A DNA stretch of 64,000 nt, from positions 16,856-80,855 of the forward strand of contig JAOADW010000046.1 in assembly GCA_026417115.1 (NCBI GenBank), in the 5' to 3' direction. The first letter of the stretch is position 1; every line of letters begins with the position of its first letter. A program made the position numbers and the translations under genes. Shown piece after piece: positions 22,534-33,046 of this stretch. The notes below the pieces were generated by a model. That model saw nothing but the letters and a program-made list of their open reading frames with translations, was not told the DNA's origin and ran no database searches. Origin of the DNA: Rhodocyclaceae bacterium. Lineage in GTDB: Bacteria > Pseudomonadota > Gammaproteobacteria > Burkholderiales > Rhodocyclaceae.

Positions 22534-22648
22534 CCCTCGTTTTTCGCACGATCATAGCATCCGAACCCCTCGGCAGGGGTTTGGTTGATAAAATCGATTT
22601 CATGGGTAATAAAAATCTCGTCAACCACTCAACACGCTTGGAGCAGGC

Positions 22649-23893
22649 ATGAGCACGTCCCACATCAAAGTACCGGTCACGGGCGAAAAGATCATCCATG
22701 GCCAGCCCACCCCCGATAACCCCATCATTCCCTACATCGAGGGCGATGGCATCGGCGTCGACATCACGCCGGTGATGATCAAGGTGGTCGATGCCGCCGT
22801 CGCCAAGGCCTATGGCGGCAAACGCAAGATTGCTTGGATGGAAGTCTATGCCGGCGAGAAAGCCACGCGCCTCTATGGCCCCGATGTGTGGCTGCCCGAG
22901 GAAACGCTCGCGGCGCTCAAAGAATATTCGGTCGCGATCAAGGGCCCCATGACCACGCCGGTCGGCGGCGGCATCCGCTCGCTCAACGTCGCGTTGCGGC
23001 AAGAGCTCGATCTTTATCAATGCGTGCGGCCCGTGCGTTACTTCAAGGGAGTGCCCTCGCCCTTGAAGGATCCCACGAAAACCGACATGGTGATCTTCCG
23101 CGAAAACACCGAAGATATCTATGCCGGCATCGAATGGCCCGCCCAATCGGAAGGCGCGAAAAAGGTGATCGATTTCCTGCAAAAGGAAATGGGGGTGAAA
23201 AAAATCCGCTTTCCGTCCACCTCCGGCATCGGCGTCAAGCCCGTCTCTCAGGAAGGGACGGAGCGGCTCGTGCGCGCCGCGATCAAATACGCGATCGCCA
23301 ACGACAGAAAGAGCATCACCCTCGTCCATAAGGGCAACATCATGAAATTCACCGAGGGCGCCTTTCGCGACTGGGGCTATGCGCTCGCGCGCAACGAATT
23401 CGGTGCGAAGCCGATCGATGGCGGCCCGTGGTGCTCCTTCAAGAATCCGCAAACCGGCCGCGAAATCGTGATCAAGGACGTGATCGCGGACGCCTTCTTG
23501 CAGCAAATCCTGCTCCGCCCGGAAGATTACGACGTCATCGCCACGCTCAACCTCAACGGCGACTACATTTCCGATGCGCTCGCCGCGCAAGTGGGAGGAA
23601 TCGGCATCGCTCCTGGCGCCAATATTTCGGATCATTACGCCGTGTTCGAAGCCACGCATGGGACGGCACCCAAATATGCGGGCCTCGACAAGGTCAATCC
23701 CGGTTCGCTGATTCTTTCGGCCGAGATGATGCTGCGCCATCTGGGCTGGCGCGAGGCCGCCGATCTGATCATCAAAAGCATGGAGGCAACGATCCAGGAC
23801 AAGATCGTGACCTACGACTTCGCGCGCCTCATGGAGGGCGCCAAAGAAGTCAAGTGCTCGGAGTTCGGGCAGGCAATGATCGAAAGGATGTAA
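22649..23893 (+). CDS. icd: NADP-dependent isocitrate dehydrogenase
   Basis: [56 protein letters not shown]. Confidence 0.98.
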   Translation: MSTSHIKVPVTGEKIIHGQPTPDNPIIPYIEGDGIGVDITPVMIKVVDAAVAKAYGGKRKIAWMEVYAGEKATRLYGPDVWLPEETLAALKEYSVAIKGPMTTPVGGGIRSLNVALRQELDLYQCVRPVRYFKGVPSPLKDPTKTDMVIFRENTEDIYAGIEWPAQSEGAKKVIDFLQKEMGVKKIRFPSTSGIGVKPVSQEGTERLVRAAIKYAIANDRKSITLVHKGNIMKFTEGAFRDWGYALARNEFGAKPIDGGPWCSFKNPQTGREIVIKDVIADAFLQQILLRPEDYDVIATLNLNGDYISDALAAQVGGIGIAPGANISDHYAVFEATHGTAPKYAGLDKVNPGSLILSAEMMLRHLGWREAADLIIKSMEATIQDKIVTYDFARLMEGAKEVKCSEFGQAMIERM

Positions 23894-23914
23894 GCCGTCC
23901 TACCCCAAAACGAA

Positions 23915-23942
23915 AGCCCCGCGCATGCGCGGGGCTTTTTTT
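23915..23942 (+). terminator. Intrinsic terminator after icd
   Basis: AAGCCCCGCGCATGCGCGGGGCTTTTTTT. Confidence 0.88.
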
Positions 23943-23977
23943 GGCAGCTGCGGTGTCATGCCGCACGCCAAGAATCC

Positions 23978-24181
23978 TCAAAGGCGCTGGATGTTGGAAG
24001 CCTGCTTGCCCTTTGGCCCTTGCACGACTTCGAAACTCACTTTTTCGCCTTCCTTCAGGGTCTTGAATCCCTGCATGTTGATGGCGGAAAAATGCGCGAA
24101 CAAATCCTCCGATCCATCATCTGGCGTGATGAAACCAAAGCCCTTCGCATCGTTGAACCATTTGACGGTACCCGTTGCCAT
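23978..24181 (-). CDS. Cold shock protein, CspA family
   Basis: [34 protein letters not shown]. Confidence 0.97.
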   Translation of the reverse strand: MATGTVKWFNDAKGFGFITPDDGSEDLFAHFSAINMQGFKTLKEGEKVSFEVVQGPKGKQASNIQRL

Positions 24182-24708
24182 AACACCTCTACCTCAAAGA
24201 ATGATGTGACACATACCCGGGCGCGCGCATCAGCCCGTCCGGCGACATGTTTGCGTTGCAAGTTCCGGACAACGGCTGCGCCCAAACGGTCGTAGAGGTT
24301 TCCGCTGCCGTTCGGGGGGTCGCTGGGCGAAGCTTGAACCAAACACGCATGCCTTTTACGCAGTTTCCCCAAACTCGTCAACCCATTTTTTTATTGCGAC
24401 GCAATATCAGAAAAGGCTTGCGCCAGCCAGGGAGGACGGCCCCGTGCACCCGAGAAAACGTTGTTCAATTCTCTCTACGACGGACGCGCGTGAAGTCCTG
24501 GACGATCGTCACGTCTGTCCAGGGGCTGTCCTCTGATCCCTCGCGTTTCCCGAAGCGCAACGGAGCTCGCCCGGTAAGGCGCCCTCTTCTTTGCCGCGCC
24601 CTCGCGTGCGAAGCAGCCTTCGGCCAGCCAAGAACGAGGAAGATTCCCTCTTTTTTTGTCGGCTGGCGAAACCATTGCCTGCTTCAGGATTCGCATTACA
24701 ATCAAATC

Positions 24709-25029
24709 ATGGTGAGTCCGAAACATGCGCCCACCCACCCCAGCACGACGCTCGTGCCGGAACGCGAGCGTCTCGAGCCGCCTCGTCTTTACAAGGTCGT
24801 CTTGCTCAACGATGACTACACGCCGATGGATTTCGTCGTCGTCGTGTTGCAGAAGTTTTTTCATATGAGCCGCGAACGCGCCACCAAGATCATGCTCAAC
24901 GTCCATCACCACGGGCGGGGCGTCTGTGGCGTCTATCCGCGCGATTTGGCCGCCACCAAGGTTGAACAAGTGACGGCGTTCGCCCGTCAACATCAGCATC
25001 CGCTCGCTTGCGTGATGGAAGAAAACTGA
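24709..25029 (+). CDS. clpS: ClpS adaptor protein
   Basis: [61 protein letters not shown]. Confidence 0.96.
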   Translation: MVSPKHAPTHPSTTLVPERERLEPPRLYKVVLLNDDYTPMDFVVVVLQKFFHMSRERATKIMLNVHHHGRGVCGVYPRDLAATKVEQVTAFARQHQHPLACVMEEN

Positions 25030-25040
25030 AAGGGAAAGCA

Positions 25041-27320
25041 ATGATCGCCCAGGAACTCGAAGTCAGTCTGCACATGGCCTTCGTCGAGGCGCGTCAGAAG
25101 CGCCACGAGTTCATCACGGTCGAGCATTTGCTTTTGGCGTTGCTCGACAACCCTACGGCCGCCGAGGTGCTGCGCGCCTGTGGCGCCAACCTCGAAGAGC
25201 TACGCCGAGAAATCACGCAATTCATCGAACAACACACCCCCATCGTCCCCGGCCATGGCGAGATCGACACGCAGCCGACTCTTGGTTTTCAGCGCGTGAT
25301 CCAGCGCGCGATCCTGCACGTCCAGTCATCGGGCAAAAAAGAAGTCACGGGCGCCAACGTGCTCGTCGCCATCTTTGGCGAAAAGGACTCGCACGCCGTC
25401 TTTTTCCTTCACAAGCAAGGCATTACTCGCCTCGACGTCGTCAATTACATTTCCCACGGGGTGACGAAGACGCCGCAATCGACGGGCAAGTCCGAAGAGC
25501 AGCAAGAACAGGAAAGCGAGGCGGCAAACACCCATAGCGCGCTCGATGCATTCACGCAAAACCTCAACCAACTCGCCTTGACGGGCAAGATCGACCCCCT
25601 GATCGGCCGCGAAAAAGAAATCGAACGCGTGATCCAAACGCTCTGTCGCCGGCGCAAAAACAACCCTCTGCTGGTGGGGGAAGCCGGCGTGGGCAAGACC
25701 GCGATCGCCGAAGGGCTGGCGCGCCGCATCGTCGAAGGACGCGTGCCCGAGATACTTGCCCATGCCACCGTCTACTCGCTCGACATGGGGGCTTTGCTTG
25801 CCGGCACGAAGTATCGGGGGGATTTCGAGCAGCGTTTGAAAGCCGTGATCAAGCAATTGGCCGACGATGCCGGCGCGATCCTGTTCATCGATGAGATCCA
25901 TACCTTGATCGGCGCGGGTGCGGCCTCCGGCGGCACCCTTGACGCCTCGAATTTGCTGAAACCGGCGTTGGCTTCTGGCGCCCTCCGCTGCATTGGCGCG
26001 ACCACCTACCACGAATTTCGCGGCGTTTTCGAAAAGGATCATGCGCTCTCGCGTCGCTTTCAAAAGATCGATGTCGAGGAACCCACGGTCGAGGAGACGA
26101 TTTCGATCCTGAAGGGACTCAAAAGCCGTTTCGAAGAGCATCATGGCATCAAGTATTCAAACGCGGCGATCATCAACGCTGCCGAATTGGCAGCCAAATA
26201 CATCACCGATCGCCATCTCCCCGACAAAGCGATCGACGTCCTCGACGAGGCAGGCGCAGCACAACGGATATTGCCCAAATCGAAGCAGAAAAAAGTCATT
26301 GGCAAGCACGAGGTGGAAGAGGTCGTCGCCAAAATGGCGCGCATTCCGCCACGGCACGTGTCGGCCGACGATCGCACCGCGCTCAAGAATCTCGAGCGTG
26401 ATCTCAAGAGCGTGGTCTTTGGCCAAGATGCGGCGATCGAGGCGCTCGCCCGCGCCATCAAAATGTCCCGCGCCGGTTTGGGCAACCCTGGCAAGCCCAT
26501 CGGCAGCTTCTTGTTCTCTGGGCCCACGGGCGTAGGTAAAACGGAAGTTGCCCGCCAGCTCGCTTATTGCCTGGGTATCGAGCTCATCCGCTTCGACATG
26601 TCCGAATACATGGAGCGCCATGCCGTCTCCCGGCTCATCGGCGCGCCCCCGGGCTACGTCGGTTTCGATCAAGGCGGATTGTTGACCGAAGCCGTGACGA
26701 AAAAACCGCACGCGGTATTGCTGCTCGACGAGATCGAAAAAGCCCATCCCGACATCTTCAACATCCTGCTGCAGGTCATGGATCATGGCACCCTGACCGA
26801 CAACAATGGACGCAAGGCCGATTTCCGCAACGTCATCATCATCATGACGACAAACGCCGGCGCCGAGGCCATGCAGAAGACGAGCATCGGCTTTACGACG
26901 AGCAAGGCCCCTGGCGATGAGATGGCGGACATCAAACGCATGTTCTCGCCGGAATTCCGCAATCGCCTGGATGCCGTGATTTCGTTCAAGCCCCTTGATA
27001 CCGAAATCATCTTGCGCGTCGTCGACAAGTTCCTCATGCAACTCGAAGCACAGCTCCATGAGAAGAAGGTCGATGCCCTCTTCACCGACCGGCTGCGCGC
27101 TTGGCTCGCAGAAAAAGGCTTCGATCCTTTGATGGGGGCACGGCCGATGGCGCGGCTGATCCAAGACACGATCCGTGCCGCCTTGGCCGACGAGCTCCTC
27201 TTCGGACGCCTGCAAAACGGCGGGCGGGTCACGATCGACCTTTCCGAGGACGAGCGCATCAGCCTTTCCTTCCCCGACGAAGAAAAAGCGTCGGCATCCC
27301 TCGATGCCGCGACGGAGTAA
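25041..27320 (+). CDS. clpA: ATP-dependent Clp protease ATP-binding subunit ClpA
   Basis: Two AAA+ modules ([25 protein letters not shown]), [15 protein letters not shown]-domain. Confidence 0.98.
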   Translation: MIAQELEVSLHMAFVEARQKRHEFITVEHLLLALLDNPTAAEVLRACGANLEELRREITQFIEQHTPIVPGHGEIDTQPTLGFQRVIQRAILHVQSSGKKEVTGANVLVAIFGEKDSHAVFFLHKQGITRLDVVNYISHGVTKTPQSTGKSEEQQEQESEAANTHSALDAFTQNLNQLALTGKIDPLIGREKEIERVIQTLCRRRKNNPLLVGEAGVGKTAIAEGLARRIVEGRVPEILAHATVYSLDMGALLAGTKYRGDFEQRLKAVIKQLADDAGAILFIDEIHTLIGAGAASGGTLDASNLLKPALASGALRCIGATTYHEFRGVFEKDHALSRRFQKIDVEEPTVEETISILKGLKSRFEEHHGIKYSNAAIINAAELAAKYITDRHLPDKAIDVLDEAGAAQRILPKSKQKKVIGKHEVEEVVAKMARIPPRHVSADDRTALKNLERDLKSVVFGQDAAIEALARAIKMSRAGLGNPGKPIGSFLFSGPTGVGKTEVARQLAYCLGIELIRFDMSEYMERHAVSRLIGAPPGYVGFDQGGLLTEAVTKKPHAVLLLDEIEKAHPDIFNILLQVMDHGTLTDNNGRKADFRNVIIIMTTNAGAEAMQKTSIGFTTSKAPGDEMADIKRMFSPEFRNRLDAVISFKPLDTEIILRVVDKFLMQLEAQLHEKKVDALFTDRLRAWLAEKGFDPLMGARPMARLIQDTIRAALADELLFGRLQNGGRVTIDLSEDERISLSFPDEEKASASLDAATE

Positions 27321-27392
27321 ACCGCGCCTCCTGGAGGGCCGACAGACTCGTCCGGTTCGATCGCCCAACCCTCTGCCCAGAAGCACGCACCC

Positions 27393-27881
27393 ATGACGGA
27401 ATTTTCTACCTGCGAGCTTTCCGATGCGCATGGCGACGCGGTGCGCATCGCTGCCCCGATCTTTCGCTCCTTTGGCGGACTCAGCCGTTTCTGGGGCGAG
27501 ATCGCGACCCTCAAGCTCTACGAGGACAATGGGCTCGTGCGCGAAATGCTTGCCGAAAACGGGAACGGACGCGTGCTGGTCGTCGATGGAGGCGGCAGCC
27601 TGCGCTGTGCGCTTTTAGGAGATCGCCTTGCGCAAATGGCCGTGGATAATGGGTGGGCGGGTGTCGTCGTCTGGGGCTGCATACGTGACGTCGAAGCCAT
27701 CGCGCGCCTGCCCTTGGGTGTGCTGGCGCTCGCGCCTCACCCGCGGAGGACGGTCAAGAAGAGCCTCGGCGAACGCCAAATTCCCGTCGAATTCGCCGGC
27801 ATCGTTTTCCGCCCCGGCGAATGGCTCTATGCCGATGCCGACGGCCTCCTCGTTTCCTCGCAACGCCTGACCTCGAAATGA
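27393..27881 (+). CDS. rraA: RraA family protein
   Basis: [45 protein letters not shown]. Confidence 0.92.
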   Translation: MTEFSTCELSDAHGDAVRIAAPIFRSFGGLSRFWGEIATLKLYEDNGLVREMLAENGNGRVLVVDGGGSLRCALLGDRLAQMAVDNGWAGVVVWGCIRDVEAIARLPLGVLALAPHPRRTVKKSLGERQIPVEFAGIVFRPGEWLYADADGLLVSSQRLTSK

Positions 27882-28105
27882 GGCCGATGCCTGGCTAGGC
27901 GGCGTCATCGGCAGCCTTGGCGGGCGGCAATCCTTCCCCCCGATTCCGCTACGCGTGAGAGATCCCTCGACAGCGTTCGGGTTCCCCAGGGATCTTTTCC
28001 GTTTTGCAGCGAGTGGCCATCCCCTTTTGTCCGAGGCCACTTTTGCCTTCCTGCAGCGAAAGCCGCGAGCGCCGGCCCGTTCAATAAAAAGATTCTATCT
28101 TATGT

Positions 28106-28117
28106 CTTATATAAGAT
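28106..28117. promoter_or_regulatory. Perfect palindrome TCTTATATAAGA upstream of aceA (candidate operator)
   Basis: 12-bp palindrome centred ~68 nt before the aceA ATG; near-identical motif precedes the malate synthase gene. Confidence 0.55.
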
Positions 28118-28179
28118 ACTTGTTGCTGCGCAAAAGTATGCCTATACTTGCGCTACCTCTACTTCACGGAGCTGAAGCC

Positions 28180-29490
28180 ATGAACTCTCGTCAAGAACAA
28201 ATCGCCGCGATCGAAAAAGACTGGGCCGAAAATCCCCGCTGGCGGGGCGTCAAGCGCCCCTATAGCGCAGCAGACGTCGTCAGGCTGCGCGGCTCATTGC
28301 AAATCGAATACACGCTAGCCCGCCGAGGCGCCGAAAAGCTTTGGCGCCTCCTGAATGGGGAAGCGAAAAAGGGGTATGTCAACGCCTTTGGCGCCATCAC
28401 TGCGGGCCAGGCCATGCAACAAGCAAAAGCCGGCCTCGAAGCAGTCTATCTTTCTGGCTGGCAGGTCGCCGCCGACGGCAATACCTCGGAGACGATGTAT
28501 CCCGACCAGTCGCTTTATGCCTATGACTCGGTGCCGACCATGGTGCGCCGCATCAACAACACATTCAAACGCGCCGACGAAATCCAATGGGCGCGCGGCA
28601 TCAACCCGGGTGACGAGAAGTTCATCGATTATTTCCTTCCCATCGTCGCTGATGCCGAAGCGGGTTTTGGCGGTGTCCTCAACGCGTTCGAATTGATGAA
28701 GAACATGATTGCGGCGGGCGCCGCGGGTGTCCATTTCGAAGACCAGTTGGCTGCGGTCAAGAAATGCGGCCACATGGGAGGCAAGGTATTGGTGCCGACG
28801 CAGGAGGCGATCGAAAAACTCGTCGCAGCGCGTTTGGCCGCCGATGTGATGGGCGTTCCCACGATCGTGTTGGCGCGCACCGACGCCGAGGCCGCGAATC
28901 TGCTGACCTCTGATCACGACGAGCGCGATCGGCCATTTCTCACCGGCGAACGCACGCAAGAGGGCTTTTTCCGCGTCAAGAACGGTCTGGAACAGGCGAT
29001 CAGCCGCGGCGTTTCTTATGCTCCCTACGCCGATTTGGTCTGGTGCGAAACGGGCACGCCCGACCTGGGCTTTGCGCGCGAATTCGCCCAAGCCGTGCAT
29101 GAAAAATACCCCGGCAAGCTGTTGGCCTACAACTGCTCGCCGTCCTTCAACTGGAAGAAAAACCTCGACATGAAGACCATTGCCGAGTTCCAAGATCGGC
29201 TCTCGGAAATGGGCTATAAGTATCAGTTCATCACGCTCGCCGGCATCCATATCAACTGGTACAACACGTTCATGTTTGCCTATCGGTATGCGCGGGGAGA
29301 AGGCATGAAGCATTACGTCGAGATGGTGCAAGAACCGGAGTTCGCCGCGCGCGAACTCGGGTATACCTTCGTCTCCCACCAGCAAGAAGTAGGCGCCGGC
29401 TACTTCGATGACGTCACCACCGTGATCCAGGGCGGAAGCTCGAACGTCAAGGCGCTCACGGGGTCGACCGAAGAAGCCCAGTTCCACTGA
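28180..29490 (+). CDS. aceA: Isocitrate lyase
   Basis: [47 protein letters not shown]. Confidence 0.98.
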   Translation: MNSRQEQIAAIEKDWAENPRWRGVKRPYSAADVVRLRGSLQIEYTLARRGAEKLWRLLNGEAKKGYVNAFGAITAGQAMQQAKAGLEAVYLSGWQVAADGNTSETMYPDQSLYAYDSVPTMVRRINNTFKRADEIQWARGINPGDEKFIDYFLPIVADAEAGFGGVLNAFELMKNMIAAGAAGVHFEDQLAAVKKCGHMGGKVLVPTQEAIEKLVAARLAADVMGVPTIVLARTDAEAANLLTSDHDERDRPFLTGERTQEGFFRVKNGLEQAISRGVSYAPYADLVWCETGTPDLGFAREFAQAVHEKYPGKLLAYNCSPSFNWKKNLDMKTIAEFQDRLSEMGYKYQFITLAGIHINWYNTFMFAYRYARGEGMKHYVEMVQEPEFAARELGYTFVSHQQEVGAGYFDDVTTVIQGGSSNVKALTGSTEEAQFH

Positions 29491-29521
29491 AGCAACGATA
29501 ACCCTCGCCCACGAGGGAGTG

Positions 29522-29566
29522 GAGAAAGCCAAGGCCGCCCTGCCCTGCGGTCTTGGCTTCTCTTTT
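29522..29566 (+). terminator. Hairpin after aceA
   Basis: GAGAAAGCCAAGGCCGC...GCGGTCTTGGCTTCTCTTTT. Confidence 0.65.
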
Positions 29567-29730
29567 CGCCCAGCGCAGGGGCAAGCCCGAAACGAAGAAG
29601 CGGCGCATGCCCCCCAAAAACCGAGCCCTGTCTCTCCGGGCACCGTTGCCCCTGCCGTGCTCTGGTGAAAAAGCGTTGCCCGCATCCGCACGCCAGGGCT
29701 TTGCGCCGGCGTTTTGTGGGCCGCTATGGC

Positions 29731-30630
29731 TTACTCGCGGTGATCCCAATAGTCGGGGCGCGCATAATGGGCGCGCAAGTGCTCCACAAACAGGCGTACC
29801 CGCAAGGGAAGGTGGCGACGCTGCGGCAACAAGGCGCTGATGGCGACGGCCGGCGCGGCCAATTCGGGCAAGACCGAGACCAAACGTCCCCAGCGAAGAT
29901 CTTCTCCGACTTCCCACCACGAGCGCCACGCAAGCCCCATCCCTGCGAGGGCCCACTCGCGCAACACGGCGCCATCGTTGCAAACGAAGCGCCCTTGAGG
30001 TTTGAACAACACGGGTTTGCCATTCACATACAGATCCCAGCCATCCTGAGTCGCCAATTGCAGGCACTCATGATGCGCCAGATCGTCGAGGGAACGCGGC
30101 ACGCCATGTTGCGCCAGATACGCGGGCGAGGCAACGATCACGCGCCGGATCTGCCCGAGCCGAATCGCCACCAGACTCGAATCGACGAGGCCACCGATGC
30201 GGATCGCACAATCGAAACCTTCGGCGACCAAATCGACGATGCGATCAGACAAATCGAGCGTGGCGGAAATCTCGGGCCGGGCGCGCAAAAAATCGAGCAA
30301 CAAAGGCGCCACATGGCGTCGTCCGAAACCGGCCGGAGCCGTGATGCGCAAATGGCCACGCACTTTTCCGCTGCCCTGGACGACCTCGGCCTCCGCTTCT
30401 TCCCATTCGCGCAGCAGGCGCTGGCAGTCTTCGAAGAACGAAAGCCCTTCGGTGGTCGGCACGATGCGCCGCGTCGTGCGAATAAGCAGGCGTACGCCGA
30501 GCCGATCTTCGAGCGCATCCAAGCGCCGGCTGATCACCGCGGGTGCTACGCCTTCGGCGCGTGCTGCCGCGGTAAGGCTTCCTTTTTGCAAGACCGCAAC
30601 AAAGGTTTCGATTTGCTTGAGTTTGTCCAT
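29731..30630 (-). CDS. LysR family transcriptional regulator
   Basis: MDKLKQIETFVAVLQKGSLTAAARAEGVAPAVISRRLDALEDRLGVRLLIRTTR N-terminal HTH. Confidence 0.95.
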   Translation of the reverse strand: MDKLKQIETFVAVLQKGSLTAAARAEGVAPAVISRRLDALEDRLGVRLLIRTTRRIVPTTEGLSFFEDCQRLLREWEEAEAEVVQGSGKVRGHLRITAPAGFGRRHVAPLLLDFLRARPEISATLDLSDRIVDLVAEGFDCAIRIGGLVDSSLVAIRLGQIRRVIVASPAYLAQHGVPRSLDDLAHHECLQLATQDGWDLYVNGKPVLFKPQGRFVCNDGAVLREWALAGMGLAWRSWWEVGEDLRWGRLVSVLPELAAPAVAISALLPQRRHLPLRVRLFVEHLRAHYARPDYWDHRE

Positions 30631-30797
30631 CGAGAATCATTCGCTTTCGTCTTTGCGTGAAATGCAATTATGAAGGCATTTAGACTGCGTTTTATGCGCC
30701 AAAAGAGCCATGATCATCACACGATATCAACCCAACGCGACCAGGCCAGCTGCGTGCGAGAATTTGCGCCTCCTGCCCTGACGCCTCGAGAAAGACG

Positions 30798-31631
30798 ATG
30801 CCGAAATTTGCCGCCAACTTGAGCCTGTTGTTTTCCGAGGTCCCCTTCCTCGACCGTTTCGAAGCTGCGCAAGCCGCTGGTTTCTCTGCCGTCGAAATTC
30901 AATTTCCCTACGAGCATGCCGTGGGGGAAATCAAGAAGCGGCTCAAGCAACATCGCCTCGAACTCGTGTTGCACAACCTGCCGGCAGGCGACTGGGCAGC
31001 GGGCGAGCGAGGAATTGCTTGCCATCCCGGCCGCCGCGATGAGTTTCGCAAATCCGTCGCCATGGCGGTCGCTTATGCGCGCGAGCTGGGCGTGCGCCAG
31101 CTCAATTGCCTGGCCGGCATTCCGCCAGAGGATGTCGCTGTGGATACAGCCTATGCAGTTTTGCGAGAGAATCTCCGTCATGCCGCGGATATCCTTTCGG
31201 CAGACGGGATACGGCTACTCATCGAGCCGATCAACACTCACGATGTGCCGGGATTTTTCTTGTGTCATAGCGCGCAAGCCGTCGCCCTGATCAAGGCCTG
31301 TGAGCATGACAACATCTTTCTGCAATACGATGTCTATCACATGCAACGCATGGAAGGAGACCTCGCCAATACGCTGAGCCGTCATCTTCCCTACCTCGGC
31401 CACATCCAGATCGCGGACAATCCGGGCCGGCATGAACCCGGCAGCGGTGAAATCAATTATCCCTTTTTATTCGCCCATCTCGATCGCATCGGCTATCAGG
31501 GATGGATTGGCTGCGAATACCTGCCCAAGGTGACGACCCTCGCAAGCCTTGACTGGTTTGCACCTTATTGCCGCCCGCATTCTGCGGGCAATCACGAGGC
31601 CACAGGCGGCGCTCGGAGGATGCCGTCATGA
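30798..31631 (+). CDS. Hydroxypyruvate isomerase family protein
   Basis: MPKFAANLSLLFSEVPFLDRFEAAQAAGFSAVEIQFPYE; TIM-barrel Hyi/OtnI family. Confidence 0.9.
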   Translation: MPKFAANLSLLFSEVPFLDRFEAAQAAGFSAVEIQFPYEHAVGEIKKRLKQHRLELVLHNLPAGDWAAGERGIACHPGRRDEFRKSVAMAVAYARELGVRQLNCLAGIPPEDVAVDTAYAVLRENLRHAADILSADGIRLLIEPINTHDVPGFFLCHSAQAVALIKACEHDNIFLQYDVYHMQRMEGDLANTLSRHLPYLGHIQIADNPGRHEPGSGEINYPFLFAHLDRIGYQGWIGCEYLPKVTTLASLDWFAPYCRPHSAGNHEATGGARRMPS

Positions 31632-32896
31632 CAATGGCCGATCCACGCGCCTTGCTCTTCGATCTTTTCTCCACTGCACTCGCGGCAGTCTCGCCTCAGA
31701 AATGCCTGCCGGCACATCTTCCTTCTCCACCGCAGGGGCGCACGATCGTCATCGGCGCCGGCAAAGCCGCGGCAGCCATGGCGGCCGTGGTCGAAGCGCA
31801 TTGGCCAAGAGAGGCGCCGCTTTCCGGCTTGGTGGTGACGCGTTATGGACACGGCGTACCCACGCGCCGCATTCACGTCGTCGAAGCAGCCCATCCCGTC
31901 CCCGACGAAGCGGGGGTGGCGGCAGCCGCCGCGATCCTCGAACGTGTCCAAGGCCTCCAACCAGACGATTTGGTGCTTTGTCTGCTTTCTGGCGGAGGCT
32001 CCGCGCTCTTGGCTTTACCAGCGCCGGGCATCACCTTGGCCGACAAGCAGGCGCTCAGCAAGGCATTGCTCACGTGCGGCGCGACGATCCAGGAAATCAA
32101 TTGCGTGCGCAAGCACCTTTCTGCGATCAAAGGTGGGCGTCTTGCGCTCGCAGCCCGGCCTGCACGCGTCATCACGCTGGCAATCTCGGACATCCCGGGG
32201 GACGAACCTTCCGCGCTGGCCTCGGGCCCGACGATCGCCGACCCCACGAGCCGCGAAGAAGCCTTGTCGATTCTAGAAAAATATGGGATCGAAATCCCCC
32301 CCGCCGTCTTAGCGCATCTGACTTCGCCCAACGCAGAGACCCCCAAGCCCGGAGATCCCCGGCTGGCCCACTCTGAGATGCGCATCATCGCGACGGCGCA
32401 TGACGCCCTTTCTGCCGCCGCACGCTACGCGCGCGCACGCGGCATCGAGCCGCTCGTCTTGGGTGACAGCCTCGAAGGCGAAGCCCGTGACGTCGCCTTT
32501 GTCCATGCCGGAATCGCTCGCTCGATCCGCCGCCATCAAGAACCCCTCGCCCCGCCCTGCGTGATCCTCTCCGGGGGCGAGACCACCGTCACGGTACGTG
32601 GCGACGGGCGAGGCGGACGCAATACCGAATTTTTGCTCGCCCTGCTCACCCGCCTCGATTTCCCTGCGTGGGCCTTGGCCTGCGACACGGACGGCATCGA
32701 TGGCAGCGAAGACAATGCGGGGGCTTGGTTTGGCCCCGACATCATCGCAGATGTCAAAGAAGGCCGACTCCAGCCTCACGCGTATCTGCAACGGAACGAC
32801 GCCTATGGATTCTTTTCCGCACTCGACCGGCTCGTGATCACCGGGCCTACGCGCACCAACGTCAATGATTTCCGCGCCCTCTTGCTCACCCCGTGA
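31628..32896 (+). CDS. Glycerate 2-kinase (DUF4147/MOFRL)
   Basis: VIGAGKAAAAMA, LLSGGGSALL, ILSGGETTVTVRGDGRGGRNTEFLLAL; ATGA overlap with preceding ORF. Confidence 0.92.
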   Translation: MTMADPRALLFDLFSTALAAVSPQKCLPAHLPSPPQGRTIVIGAGKAAAAMAAVVEAHWPREAPLSGLVVTRYGHGVPTRRIHVVEAAHPVPDEAGVAAAAAILERVQGLQPDDLVLCLLSGGGSALLALPAPGITLADKQALSKALLTCGATIQEINCVRKHLSAIKGGRLALAARPARVITLAISDIPGDEPSALASGPTIADPTSREEALSILEKYGIEIPPAVLAHLTSPNAETPKPGDPRLAHSEMRIIATAHDALSAAARYARARGIEPLVLGDSLEGEARDVAFVHAGIARSIRRHQEPLAPPCVILSGGETTVTVRGDGRGGRNTEFLLALLTRLDFPAWALACDTDGIDGSEDNAGAWFGPDIIADVKEGRLQPHAYLQRNDAYGFFSALDRLVITGPTRTNVNDFRALLLTP

Positions 32897-33000
32897 AGCA
32901 CTTGGGGCGTCTTGCAGTGGACGCCTTGACGCCGCTCGGTCAATAGACCTTTGACTTTTCGATCATGAATCCACGGCCTGATCGCTTGCGTTGCCCAATC

Positions 33001-33012
33001 TCTTCTATAAGA
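33001..33012. promoter_or_regulatory. Near-palindrome TCTTCTATAAGA upstream of malate synthase gene
   Basis: 11 of 12 positions identical to the aceA upstream palindrome; ~40 nt before ATG. Confidence 0.5.
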
Positions 33013-33046
33013 TGTCGTGATTTTTCATCGACAGGAGTTGGAGAAA

